DNA of 64,000 bases from CAVROP01 sp050008495. GTDB taxonomy: Bacteria; Acidobacteriota; Terriglobia; UBA7540. Positions within the stretch are counted from its first letter, which is position 1. Each line of letters starts with the position of its first letter. Location: positions 23,433-87,432 of the forward strand of contig JBEKMN010000043.1 in NCBI GenBank assembly GCA_050008495.1. The letters are read 5' to 3'. Made by a program: the position numbers and the translations under genes. Positions 1 through 8,028 of this stretch are shown here, piece after piece. Under the pieces are notes generated by a model, which did no database searches, was not told the origin of the DNA, and saw only the letters and a list, made by a program, of their open reading frames with translations.

Positions 1-123
1 GGTGATGTGCAGACGGGCATCGAAGCGGCGAAGCATTGCGCGCACGCCTACCTGGTTAAACCCTTCCGCCTCGACGTGGTGGTGGCAACCCTCCGGCGCG
101 CGCTCGAGAATAAGCCCACGTAA
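1..123 (+). CDS. C-terminal end of a response regulator receiver domain (5' partial)
   Basis: The frame is open from the first base and ends at TAA (121-123), giving 40 residues. It contains AYLVKPF, the conserved Lys-Pro turn at the end of CheY-like receiver domains, followed by an amphipathic last helix (VVATLRRALE). The protein stops right after alpha-5, so no DNA-binding output domain follows: either a stand-alone receiver, or the receiver at the C-terminal end of a larger protein that begins outside the window. The phospho-acceptor Asp lies outside the window. Confidence 0.75.
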   Translation, partial: GDVQTGIEAAKHCAHAYLVKPFRLDVVVATLRRALENKPT

Positions 124-168
124 CGAGGCCCTCCTGCGCTCCGCCCGCTGCTCTCCGCAACCGAGACA

Positions 169-1098
169 TCACTTGAGCAAAGCAAAAACGCAGAAGTGAT
201 TCAGGCCGTCAGGATACATGGCCTTGAAGGCGGCGCCCCGGGATTCGGCGCGCTGCAAGGCGGGCACGACTGCCGCTTTGGCTTGGGGAAGAAGCTGGGA
301 ACGATCCATGGCGATTGTCCCGTTCCAGCACTTCATTGCCGTCTCCTGATCCTTGACAGGGAAGAAGACGTCTTTGGACGGGTCGAATTTCTCGTGCCCG
401 CCGGGGCGCGGAAACCCGCATTGATAAAGCGCGGGCGGCATCTTGTCGATGATGCTTACGATGGTGCTGATCACCCGCGGCGGTAGGTCCAGCGTGATTG
501 GAACACCGCCATAGGCCGCGATGTCCACCGCCCGGCAAACAACCTCGCCGCTCTTCTGTATTTCCCCGTGCATGGACTGGTTGTACCGGTAAAGGCTCAA
601 GACTGTCAAACGGCCTCCGTCCAGCACGGCGATCAGAAACTTCAGCAGTTCCTCGGAATATTGAACCGCCTTGCCGTTGATCTGTTCGCCTTCGTAAACC
701 GCCAGGAAGTTGCGCTTGTCGGACACATTAATGAAGCTCAGCTTGCCCTGCTGAATGGCTTGATAGATCTGGGTCATGGACGTCAATTTGATGGCCGTGT
801 CCATTTCAATGACCGTGACCTCGATCCAGTCCCACACGATTCCGGCACGGCTGACCGCTTCCACTCGCAGGCGGCCCAGACTGTTCCCGCGCAGCTTGAA
901 TTGCTGAATCGTCCAGTCGCGAAAGGAATTGAGAGGGTCCGCGAAGCTGGCGATCGCAGGGTTTGACACCCGAATGTCGAGGTACCTTCCCGGCTCTTCC
1001 TGCGCGCCCCAGAGCCCCAGCGTCATTGTTTCGCCAAGAGGTAGAAATACATTCTGCCTCGAAATCCTTACGTCCGGTGGCTTGAAGAATTGCGCCAT
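169..1098 (-). CDS. Hypothetical protein with a possible M15-like peptidase C-terminus
   Basis: The likely start is the ATG at 1098, preceded by an AGAGG-type ribosome binding site, giving 309 residues beginning MAQFFKPPD; the open frame continues upstream without good coding character. The N-terminal ~110 residues look like a beta-rich domain. The C-terminal half contains SMHGE, then CRAVDIAAYGG, and ends near DGLNHFCVF. This spacing resembles the H...AxD...NHxH zinc-site pattern of M15-type peptidoglycan peptidases, but the last His would be Cys here. No signal peptide is evident. The family call is a weak inference; that the gene is real is better supported, by codon bias and length. Confidence 0.6.
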   Translation of the reverse strand: MAQFFKPPDVRISRQNVFLPLGETMTLGLWGAQEEPGRYLDIRVSNPAIASFADPLNSFRDWTIQQFKLRGNSLGRLRVEAVSRAGIVWDWIEVTVIEMDTAIKLTSMTQIYQAIQQGKLSFINVSDKRNFLAVYEGEQINGKAVQYSEELLKFLIAVLDGGRLTVLSLYRYNQSMHGEIQKSGEVVCRAVDIAAYGGVPITLDLPPRVISTIVSIIDKMPPALYQCGFPRPGGHEKFDPSKDVFFPVKDQETAMKCWNGTIAMDRSQLLPQAKAAVVPALQRAESRGAAFKAMYPDGLNHFCVFALLK

Positions 1099-1370
1099 CG
1101 CATCAGCCTCTGCTCTTGGTAGGCTCGCCCCATGCGACGCCCTACGATGTCGAATGTCACCCCGCCATGATGTGGATGATCCTGCCTGTAAGTGAAAATA
1201 CTCAGGCCCTCTGCCGTTGTCAAGCCCCTTCAATGACTTTTCCCAAGACGGAGGCTAGGTTAGTAGCCTTTACTCAGCCTCGCAGAGGGCCTGGATTCGG
1301 CTCCTGAGGCCGGCAAAGCCCATCCTCCGCACGAGCCCGGCAGTCGTTGGCCCCATCGTCAAGAAGCGGG

Positions 1371-3194
1371 TCACCATGCCCAGGCGTAGGCCTCGACGCG
1401 CGGGTCGGCGCCGGCGCTGAGCACTCCCGACTTTTTGTCCATAATGATCCCCGCGTTCGAACCCAGCGACCACGGGCCCGCCACCCGCAGCTTGTGCCCA
1501 CGCGCCACGAGCGCCTGCTGCGTGGCCTCGGGGATGCGCGCCTCGACGGAAGCAGCGCCCGGTTCCATGGTGTGGGGAAACACCGAGGACGGAAAACTCG
1601 AGGTCGACCAGCGCGGCGATTCGATGGCCTGCTGGATGTTCATGCCGAAGTCGATGACGTTGATGAGCGTCTGGATGGTGCGCATCACCTGGTCGTCGCC
1701 GCCCGGGCTTCCCAGGATTCCAAACGGCTCGCCGTCCTTCATGATGAGGGTGCTTTGCAAGGTGCTGCGCGGCCGCTTGCCCGGTTCGAGGGCGTTCGCT
1801 TCGCCTCTCACCAGCGAGTAGTAATCGCCGCGGCAGTTGAAGAGGATGCCCGTGCCGCCCATCACGACGCCCGTCCCCATGCTGCTGTGCAGGCTCGGCT
1901 CAAAACTCACCATGTTGCGATCCTTGTCCACGACGCCGATGTAGCTCGTGTCGCCCTCGTAATCGGCGTTGCCCTCCCGAACCACCACGGCCTGCCGCTT
2001 CGCGGCGGGGGCATCGCTCATATACTTTTCCGGCGAACCCGGCCGCAATTCGAGCGAGGCCGCATTCATGGCGATGAGCTTTCTTCGATCTGCCGCGTAT
2101 TCCTTGGAGAGCAGCCCGGCATAAGGAATCTTGATGTAGTCCATGTCGCCGAGATACTTCTCGCGGTCCGCCATGGCCAGTTTCATAGCCTCGATGTTGA
2201 CGTGGAGGAAGTCGGGGCTGTTGAGGCCCATCGCCCTCAGGTCATAGCCTTCCAGGATATTTAGGGCAAAGAGTTCCGTAGGCCCCTGGCTGGCCGAAGG
2301 GTTCTTGTAGATCTGATAGCCGCGGTAGTTGATGGAGACCGGGTTCTCGACCTCTGCCGTGTATTCGGCGAAGTCCTGGTAACGGAAAAGTCCGCCGTTC
2401 GCTTCGGAAAAGGCCGCGAATTCGCGCGCGATGTCGCCTTTGTAAAAGCGGTCTCGGGCCGCCTTGAGCGCCTCGTGCCGGCCCTTTGCCTGGGCGGCTC
2501 TTTCGGCTTCAACCAGCTTCTCCAGGGTTCGGGCGAGATCGGGATTCCTGAATATCTCGCCGGGTTTGGGCGGTTCGCCATTCGGCAGATAGATCTTCAC
2601 GGTGCTCGGATATTTAAGGATCTTCTTGGTGACGGCAATCGCATGGGCGCGGCCCTCGCTGATGGGGAACCCGTCTCGCGCCAGCTCGATCGCCGGTTGG
2701 AGCACCTGCTCGAAGCTCATCGTGCCCCAACGGTCCAGCAGGATATACCACGCGTCAACGACGCCCGGAATTCCGCCGGAGAGCAGGCCGTCGCTGTCGG
2801 GGATCTTGCCGCCGTTGTTCTTCTCGTACCAGTCAATCGTGGCGAGCTTGGGGGCGCGCGGCTCGGCGTTAATGGAGAGCACCTTCTTCCGGCTGGCTAG
2901 ATAAACCAGAAGCACAGCGTCCGAGCCGACGCCGTTGAAAGGGAAGTCCGTCACCGCCAGCGCCGCCTGGCCGCCCACCGCCGCGTCAAAAGCGTTTCCG
3001 CCTTCTGCCAGAATGCGCCTGGCCGCCTCCGTGGCTTGGGGCATCATTGAGGAGATCGCCGCCGTTCGTCCCCGAATAACCGGACGCATGGAATGGGTCG
3101 GCGTCGCCGGACCTTCCTGGGCCAAGGCAAACGGCGCGATGCCGAAGCCGAGAATTAATGCACAAAAGCCGAGTACCACTTGTGAAGCTGTCAT
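1371..3194 (-). CDS. ggt: Gamma-glutamyltransferase (gamma-glutamyltranspeptidase)
   Basis: An Ntn-hydrolase of the GGT family that cleaves and transfers gamma-glutamyl groups, for example from glutathione, in the periplasm. From the ATG at 3194 (AAGG upstream, then a clear signal peptide TASQVVLGFCALILGF...ALAQ) it has 607 residues. In-frame GTG and ATG codons at 3236 and 3227 are alternatives. The large-subunit motif GGNAFDAAV is near residue 70. The self-cleavage site and nucleophile is the Thr of EGDTSYIGVVDKD (about residue 416), matching the usual T-[ST]-x-[LI]-x-V-V-D. The small subunit then follows with SSMGTG, RPRSTLQST and GSPGGD. The length is normal for the family. The gene stands alone; copy 1 of the micro-ORF element lies upstream with a promoter pointing toward it. 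Confidence 0.93.
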   Translation of the reverse strand: MTASQVVLGFCALILGFGIAPFALAQEGPATPTHSMRPVIRGRTAAISSMMPQATEAARRILAEGGNAFDAAVGGQAALAVTDFPFNGVGSDAVLLVYLASRKKVLSINAEPRAPKLATIDWYEKNNGGKIPDSDGLLSGGIPGVVDAWYILLDRWGTMSFEQVLQPAIELARDGFPISEGRAHAIAVTKKILKYPSTVKIYLPNGEPPKPGEIFRNPDLARTLEKLVEAERAAQAKGRHEALKAARDRFYKGDIAREFAAFSEANGGLFRYQDFAEYTAEVENPVSINYRGYQIYKNPSASQGPTELFALNILEGYDLRAMGLNSPDFLHVNIEAMKLAMADREKYLGDMDYIKIPYAGLLSKEYAADRRKLIAMNAASLELRPGSPEKYMSDAPAAKRQAVVVREGNADYEGDTSYIGVVDKDRNMVSFEPSLHSSMGTGVVMGGTGILFNCRGDYYSLVRGEANALEPGKRPRSTLQSTLIMKDGEPFGILGSPGGDDQVMRTIQTLINVIDFGMNIQQAIESPRWSTSSFPSSVFPHTMEPGAASVEARIPEATQQALVARGHKLRVAGPWSLGSNAGIIMDKKSGVLSAGADPRVEAYAWAW

Positions 3195-3284
3195 CGGAAC
3201 CTTCTTTGGACGAGAATGACCTGCCATCTCAATCACCGGCCCGGGGCGGGGACCTTTTTTCCGTGGACGGAAAACCTTCCAACG

Positions 3285-3382
3285 CTGTCATTCTGAGCGA
3301 AGCGAAGAATCTCGCTCCGATCCTCTCATTCTCGCTTCATCACGGACCAGAGCGAGATTCTTCGCTTCGCTCAGAATGACAG
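3285..3382. repeat. REP-like inverted repeat (33-bp arms)
   Basis: The left arm 3285-3317 and right arm 3350-3382 are perfect reverse complements, separated by 32 bp. The arms contain ATTCTGAGCGAAGCGAAGAAT, seen here as TTCTGAGCGAAGCGAAG. A decayed copy of the right arm recurs at 10359-10385. The element sits between ggt and the micro-ORF element and could form a long stem in either transcript. Confidence 0.9.
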
Positions 3383-3636
3383 CGCTTTTTCAAAGCAGCG
3401 AGGAATCCCAGTCGGCGACTAGCCGACTGCTTGTCGCTATTTCCGACCCTCCAGCCTTGGTCCGTTTTGCGCAAACTGGCCTGTTGTTGCTCCTTTTGCG
3501 CTCTAATTTGTGCAAATATGCGCTCAAAACGCGCATAATTTGCAGCTTTCAAAAAGGTGACTTCCTTTGTTTTCAAGTACTTCTTAGCTTCGTTCCCACG
3601 ATTTTTGTATTTCCATGCAATTCGCTCTTTCCCCAT
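3340..3636 (-). CDS. Small protein of the micro-ORF element (copy 1)
   Basis: A 98-codon frame from the ATG at 3636, about 80 nt downstream of the element's predicted start site. Residues 14-24 (GNEAKKYLKTK) are identical to the peptide of copy 2, and the single base change within that stretch is synonymous (TTG/CTG, Leu). The similarity continues as TF, AN, ARF, and AQI. The first ~50 residues are Lys/Arg-rich. The final ~13 residues come from reading through the REP hairpin and are probably not ancestral. There is no signal peptide and no recognised domain. The element may instead act as an RNA. Confidence 0.45.
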   Translation of the reverse strand: MGKERIAWKYKNRGNEAKKYLKTKEVTFLKAANYARFERIFAQIRAQKEQQQASLRKTDQGWRVGNSDKQSASRRLGFLAALKKRCHSERSEESRSGP

Positions 3637-3768
3637 TCGCCGGGCCCATTCCGTTCACTTGAGCGTCGTGGCAGCCCCGGCGCGCGTCTGCGACAAACTG
3701 TCCCCCATTCGACCACAGTTATAGGCTATCAGAAGGCCGGCGGCTTGTCAAGCGAAAAATGCGAAACA
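3420..3768 (-). repeat. Promoter plus micro-ORF element, copy 1
   Basis: About 350 bp align along their full length to 57280-57641 in the same orientation, with small indels. Reading on the minus strand, the shared parts are: a TTTTTC/CATTTT-like lead-in, TTGACA (3746-3751), a 17-bp spacer, TAGCCT (3723-3728), a block around GTCGCAG..CG.GCGCC, an ATG at the same offset (3636 here), then TGGGAACGAAGCTAAGAAGT followed by TGAAAACAAAG, a GCGCGTTTTG block, TTTGCGCAAA, and a closing AGTCGGCTA. The outer edge here forms a short inverted repeat (CAGTCGG 3409-3415 and CCGACTG 3423-3429). No transposase is present. I infer a dispersed non-autonomous element or a small-RNA/small-protein locus. Confidence 0.8.
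3723..3751 (-). promoter_or_regulatory. Sigma70-type promoter inside element copy 1
   Basis: On the minus strand: TTGACA at 3751-3746, a 17-bp spacer, TAGCCT at 3728-3723. Both boxes and the spacing are identical in copy 2, while most of the spacer differs, which argues that the promoter itself has been kept. It reads toward the micro-ORF and then ggt. Confidence 0.65.
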
Positions 3769-3875
3769 GCCCCAGGGGGGACTCAGTTTAGGAGACTCCG
3801 TCGAGCAGCGAGGCGGGGTCCAGCGCGGTAACGAGATCGTAGCGCTTGAAGTCGGCGCAGCCGGCTGTGCAGAAT

Positions 3876-4457
3876 TTAGACCCTTAGCGAGCCACGGAAC
3901 GCCCTACCGCTATAGAAACAGGGCGCAGTGTTATGATACACGAAGACATGACCGAAGCGGCAATCAGCAAAGAGGGCGCCGCCGAGTTTTCTAATATCAG
4001 GGGGTGTTTTCAACCAGCTCTGCGTCTTCGTATCGAAATTTCCAAGTTTCTGCAACTCCCGATATTGTTCCTCAGTTAATGGCTCAATGCCCATGGCCGC
4101 TGCCATATCAATAACGTTACCTCCCGGATGCAACCCTTGCTTTTCTCTTTTCTCCTGCCCTTCACGGTCATAACAAGCCTTTCTGCGGCCTCTAGGAGTT
4201 TCCGCTGAGCAATCATAAAAAATGTAATCGCCCGTCTTTCTATCATGACCAACAACATCCGGTTCGCCGCCAGTTCTTTCCATTTCTTTGAGTGGCCATA
4301 GTTTTTCAGTATTAGCTTCCAGCTTTGCTTGTACGTTAGCCCATTCAAGACCCTTATGGCGGTTCATGTTTTTCTCAAAACGGGCTTTCAATGCTCTGAG
4401 CAGTTTTTCACGTTGTTCTGGTGACAACTCCTTCTTATTGCTATTCATGTTGTTCAT
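3876..4457 (-). CDS. DUF4256 family protein
   Basis: A cytosolic protein of unknown function belonging to DUF4256. Family-like segments are SPEQREKLLRALKARFEKN, NRHKGLEWANVQAKLEAN, MERTGGEPDVVG, YIFYDCSAETP, IDMAAAMGIE, QYRELQKLGNFDTKTQSW, and the C-terminal GGALFADCRFGHVFVYHN and RGFRGSLRV-like end (here RAFRGSLRV). From the ATG at 4457 it is 193 residues; the ATG at 4448 is an alternative, and an in-frame TTG at 4487 is less likely. Base composition is clearly more AT-rich than the neighbours, which suggests recent transfer. It lies just downstream of the 68-residue gene and probably shares its transcript. Confidence 0.85.
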   Translation of the reverse strand: MNNMNSNKKELSPEQREKLLRALKARFEKNMNRHKGLEWANVQAKLEANTEKLWPLKEMERTGGEPDVVGHDRKTGDYIFYDCSAETPRGRRKACYDREGQEKREKQGLHPGGNVIDMAAAMGIEPLTEEQYRELQKLGNFDTKTQSWLKTPPDIRKLGGALFADCRFGHVFVYHNTAPCFYSGRAFRGSLRV

Positions 4458-4483
4458 ACTTTTTTTGGTTTGGAGCTGGTACG

Positions 4484-4690
4484 TCAAGCCAGCCGTGTTC
4501 CTGTAACCTTATATCCACCGAACGGCCATTTCCATTCGGAGGAAGGGCTTTTGCCGTCGGGACTGAATTTGCCCTTCACGAAGTTGTCCGAACCCTTATG
4601 GCCGAACCAAACCGTGAGGGTGTCGCCCGCGAATTCGTAAACATAATCACGCGTCAGGCCATCAAGCGAGCTATAAATCAGGATTTCCAT
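4484..4690 (-). CDS. Short DUF1579-like beta-sheet protein
   Basis: 68 residues from an ATG with an excellent AGGAG six bases upstream, so the short length is probably genuine and not a truncated call. The sequence has YVYEFAGDTLTVWFG, FVKGKFSPDG, and WKWPFGGYKVTGTR, which resembles the C-terminal strands of DUF1579/lipocalin-like small proteins. Members are usually more than twice this length, so this could be a minimal version or a remnant that acquired a start. The gene ends immediately before the DUF4256 gene and shares its lower GC. Confidence 0.65.
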   Translation of the reverse strand: MEILIYSSLDGLTRDYVYEFAGDTLTVWFGHKGSDNFVKGKFSPDGKSPSSEWKWPFGGYKVTGTRLA

Positions 4691-4802
4691 TTTGGCTCCT
4701 GGATTGGGCTAGCATACCACAATCCCCCACGTCTTGATCCTCCGCCGGGTGCTGACGTGCCCTTTTTTGGCATGTCTGCGCTCCTGTGGATTGGGAGAGG
4801 CT

Positions 4803-4835
4803 CATACATCAGGACAAAGAGCGTCCTGACGTATG
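4803..4835. repeat. 13-bp inverted repeat (hairpin)
   Basis: CATACATCAGGAC (4803-4815), 7-bp loop, GTCCTGACGTATG (4823-4835); one mismatch. It lies upstream of the small DUF1579-like gene and could be an operator, a minus-strand leader hairpin, or the edge of the transferred segment. There is no T-run, so it is not a clear terminator. Confidence 0.6.
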
Positions 4836-5044
4836 ATGCGCCACCCCAAGCCACGCGCCTGTTGCGCGTCACACCCTCACACCTTTTCCCCTCAGGTCAA
4901 TCTGAACTTGACGCGCCAGGGTTACCGGCATACTATGTGCTGGCAGGAATAAAGGCGACACCGGAAAACCCGGCTGAGTGTTTCTCCCCCCCTTTGGGCC
5001 AAATTCAATAACGGGCGGCCGATCTACTTTGATGGAGGCTTCGG

Positions 5045-5548
5045 ATGAGGCAAGTCAAGAGTATCGTGTGTTTTGGGCTCCTGTTTCTCTTCGTGGGAAT
5101 CACGACGAGTCCCGCCCTCGGGGATGAGGACAAGAATCAAGCCAACTGGGACAGGCTGAAACAACTGTCGGCGGGCCAGGAAATTCAATTCGTGCAGAAC
5201 GACGCCAAGTCCAGTCGGAGTAACTTCCGCAGCGTAACTGACGAGGCGATTGTCGTGAGTACGGCGGCCGGCGAGCAAACTATAGCTCGGCAAAGTATCG
5301 TCCGGGTTTCGTCCAAAGGCAAAGGGCACCGCATGAGGAATGCGCTGATCGGCGCTGGAGTCGGGGCGGGCGCCGGCTTGGGGATTGGCGCGGCGGCGGA
5401 TCACCACAAAGCTTGTACCGGATTCTGCGTCAACGTTCTGCCCAACGGAGGCAAAGAGATAGGTACTCCGCTGGGTGCGATTGCGGGCGCCATTATCGGT
5501 GCGGTGGTTCCCACGGGCGGTTGGCACGTCATCTATCGTGCTCGCTAA
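5045..5548 (+). CDS. Secreted glycine-zipper protein
   Basis: 167 residues with a GGAGG seven bases before the ATG. An N-terminal signal peptide (about residues 1-26, ending SPALG) is followed by a charged beta-rich region (AGQEIQFVQ, DEAIVVSTAAGEQTIARQSIVRVS) and then two small-residue membrane-like segments, ALIGAGVGAGAGLGIGAAA and LGAIAGAIIGAVVPTGG. These GxxxG runs are the glycine-zipper pattern of outer-membrane or envelope proteins. No lipobox Cys is seen. The gene is monocistronic as far as the sequence shows. Function is unknown; a role in the cell envelope is inferred. Confidence 0.75.
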   Translation: MRQVKSIVCFGLLFLFVGITTSPALGDEDKNQANWDRLKQLSAGQEIQFVQNDAKSSRSNFRSVTDEAIVVSTAAGEQTIARQSIVRVSSKGKGHRMRNALIGAGVGAGAGLGIGAAADHHKACTGFCVNVLPNGGKEIGTPLGAIAGAIIGAVVPTGGWHVIYRAR

Positions 5549-5692
5549 AGAGGGGGAAAGGTGAATGAGGCACAGATGCCCAAGAAGAAACTGACTATGC
5601 CGAGATTCACGTCGGAAGCGGAAGACGCCAAGTAGCATCAGCACCACCGCCCGGCGCTCGAGCGGGCCGCAGAGCTTCGCCAGCCGCGAACT

Positions 5693-7012
5693 CTAATTCT
5701 CCAGCGCCTCTCGGGTAATCTCCGCCCCCAGGCGGCGCAGCCTACGTTCCAGATCGCTGTGGCCGCGTTCAATCTGATAAACGTTTTCAACCACCGTCTC
5801 GCCTTGAGCAACCAGTCCGGCAAGCACAAAAGCCATTCCCGCGCGAAGATCCGGAGCCGCGACTCGCGAGCCGCGCAGGGTTTCAACGCCTTCGACGTCC
5901 GCGAGGTTTCTGGCTTTTCTCGAGATCTTTGCTCCCAGCGCGACGAGCCCGTCAATCTGGGTGAATCGGTCCTCGAAGACACTCTCCCGTATGGGGCTGA
6001 TGCCCTCGGCAACCGAGGCGAGCGCCATAATGCCAGGTTGGAAGTCCGTGGAGAAGCCAGGATACGGCCAACTCACCACATTCACCGGCTTCAACTTTTC
6101 CGGGCCACGGACGCGCACCAGCGGCCCATCGGCCGTGATGCGGACACCCATCTGCTGTAACTTGGCCACCAGGATTCGCATTTCATCCAAATGGGCGCCG
6201 ACCAACTCGACGTCCCCTCGGGTGATGGCCGCGGCCATCATCATCGGTCCGGCGTCCAAGCGATCGGCCATGACGGCGTATTCGACGGGGCGCAGTTCTC
6301 GAATGCCTTCAATCCTAATTGTGCTGGTCCCCAGCCCATGGAGCTTGGCGCCCATGTGCACGAGGAAATTCCCAAAGTCGGCGACCTCGGGTTCACAAGC
6401 GGCGTTTTCGATGATCGTTTCACCGGAGGCCAGGCAGCCGGCCATGATGAGGTTCTCGGTGCTGGTTTGGCTGGGCATGTCGAGGTAGGTGATGTTGCCG
6501 GTCAGGGTCTCCGCTTGGATCGTCAATTGATCGTTGTTTCCCTCCACCGCAGCCCCCAAACGCTTGAAGCCGTTGTAGTGATAATCCAGCCTGCGAATGC
6601 CCAAAGCACATCCCCCGACGCCCCGCAGCTCAACCTTTCCGAGCCTGTGCAGGGAGACAGGCAGGAACAGGATCGAGGCACGGGACCGCGTGGTCAGATG
6701 AGGATCGAGTACGTGATTGGATACCGACGAGGCATCAATCACCGCCACGCGTTCGCCTTGGTCGTAGGTTACTTTTGCCCCGACGGACTCCGCCAGCGCA
6801 AGTTGAATGTAAACGTCATTCAGGGGAGGCACATTGCGTAATATGGTCTGGCCCTTCTTGACCAGAAGCGCGGCGGCGATCATCGGCAGGACGGCGTTCT
6901 TTGCGCCTTGCACGACGATGGTTCCATCCAGGACCTTTCCACCTCGGATGACATACCTCGCCGGCCGCGTGCTTTTTGAAATTGTCTCCGGGATGGGTGT
7001 GATCAGCGCCAT
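5693..7012 (-). CDS. murA: UDP-N-acetylglucosamine 1-carboxyvinyltransferase (MurA)
   Basis: The first committed step of peptidoglycan synthesis: transfer of enolpyruvyl from PEP to UDP-GlcNAc in the cytosol. 439 residues, slightly longer than E. coli MurA because of a ~17-residue N-terminal extension. GAKNA (Lys38, Asn39) matches the PEP-binding Lys22/Asn23 pair. The catalytic Cys is present (GGCALGIRRLD, Cys135; the fosfomycin target), and STDFQPGIMALASVAEG carries the conserved catalytic Asp. A start with GGAGAG nearby follows only 3 nt after murB, so the two are co-transcribed and coupled. Confidence 0.96.
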   Translation of the reverse strand: MALITPIPETISKSTRPARYVIRGGKVLDGTIVVQGAKNAVLPMIAAALLVKKGQTILRNVPPLNDVYIQLALAESVGAKVTYDQGERVAVIDASSVSNHVLDPHLTTRSRASILFLPVSLHRLGKVELRGVGGCALGIRRLDYHYNGFKRLGAAVEGNNDQLTIQAETLTGNITYLDMPSQTSTENLIMAGCLASGETIIENAACEPEVADFGNFLVHMGAKLHGLGTSTIRIEGIRELRPVEYAVMADRLDAGPMMMAAAITRGDVELVGAHLDEMRILVAKLQQMGVRITADGPLVRVRGPEKLKPVNVVSWPYPGFSTDFQPGIMALASVAEGISPIRESVFEDRFTQIDGLVALGAKISRKARNLADVEGVETLRGSRVAAPDLRAGMAFVLAGLVAQGETVVENVYQIERGHSDLERRLRRLGAEITREALEN

Positions 7013-7015
7013 GAC

Positions 7016-7927
7016 TCAATCTCTCCAGATAACGACTTCTTCTTCAAGTTCCAGCCCATAAGCCTTAAGAACTCGCTCGCGGACGAGATCCATCAGCTTC
7101 AGGATATCCGCCGCCGTAGCGTGGTCGCGATTCACAATGAAATTCGCGTGCCGTTCGGACACCACCGCCCCGCCGAGCCACGTTCCGTTCAATCCGAGTG
7201 AGGCAATCGTCCTGCCCGCGGAATGTCCGGGGGGATTCTTGAACATGCAGCCCGCGCTTTCTTCCTGAAGGGGCTGCGCGGCGCGGCGTTTCCGGTTGTA
7301 CTCTTTAACTCGCTCCAGGACCTCGGACTGGGGGCGGTCCAGCAACTCGAGGGTGACGGAAAGCACGAGATCGTGGGAAGAAAGATTGGTGTGCCGATAC
7401 TTGAACCCCACCTGCTCGGCTTTCACGGTCTCGACCTGCCGAGTGTCGCCTTGGAAGAGCGTGACGGCGCGCACCACGCCGGCCATCTCGGTGCCGTAGG
7501 CTCCCGCATTCATGCGCAGGGCTCCGCCCAACGTCCCCGGCACGCCAACCAGGCCTTCCATCCCGCCCAGATTCCGCTTCGCGCAGGCAAGCACTGCGGT
7601 GCCTAAGCTTGTCGCCGCCGGGACGACGACGCGGTTCTCTGCAAATTCTATCGGCTCACCCCGCGCCAGGTGCAGCAGGACGTCCGGAACTCCTTCGTCA
7701 GCCACCAGCAGGTTCGACCCGCCGCCCAAGATCCGCCACGGCACATCCTGCGCTTCCAGATACGCCACAAGCTCCGGTACGCGGCGGGTGTCATGCACCC
7801 GGAGGATGTCAGCCGGGCCGCCCACGCCCAGAGAAGTGTGCCGGCTCAGGGGTTCCCCAGGGAGCCACTCCGCACCCCACGCCGCAAACCGCTCCGCAAC
7901 TCCGCCTTCCCGCGCCAAGAGCGACAT
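7016..7927 (-). CDS. murB: UDP-N-acetylenolpyruvoylglucosamine reductase (MurB)
   Basis: An FAD enzyme that reduces the MurA product to UDP-MurNAc. 303 residues. FAD-domain motifs are HTSLGVGGPAD (30-40), LGGGSNLLVADEG (67-79), and GVPGTLGGALRMNAGAYG (128-145), with YRHTNL, HANFIVN and a C-terminal LELEEEVVIW. The size and the lack of the type I insertion point to a type II MurB. The proton-donor position, Ser in E. coli (SFKNP context), is Cys227 here (GCMFKNP), a substitution known in some MurBs. It lies first in the murB-murA pair; the other division and cell-wall genes often found beside them are not in the window. Confidence 0.95.
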   Translation of the reverse strand: MSLLAREGGVAERFAAWGAEWLPGEPLSRHTSLGVGGPADILRVHDTRRVPELVAYLEAQDVPWRILGGGSNLLVADEGVPDVLLHLARGEPIEFAENRVVVPAATSLGTAVLACAKRNLGGMEGLVGVPGTLGGALRMNAGAYGTEMAGVVRAVTLFQGDTRQVETVKAEQVGFKYRHTNLSSHDLVLSVTLELLDRPQSEVLERVKEYNRKRRAAQPLQEESAGCMFKNPPGHSAGRTIASLGLNGTWLGGAVVSERHANFIVNRDHATAADILKLMDLVRERVLKAYGLELEEEVVIWRD

Positions 7928-8028
7928 CAGTTTTGATCAGAACTACCCTTTCCGGCAATTTACGCTTTCGAAACAGGGCATCTCCTGCGGGGAAGTTGCG
8001 CCACCGCTGCCGCAAGCTCGCCGAACCG

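Noticed and set aside
2..199. Open frame with an ATG over the response-regulator tail
   Set aside because: Arg/Ser-rich translation; the true frame is +1 from base 1, where the receiver motif AYLVKPF is read.
1347..2264. 305-codon plus-strand frame over ggt
   Set aside because: Antisense to a well-supported enzyme; composition typical of the opposite strand of GC-rich genes.
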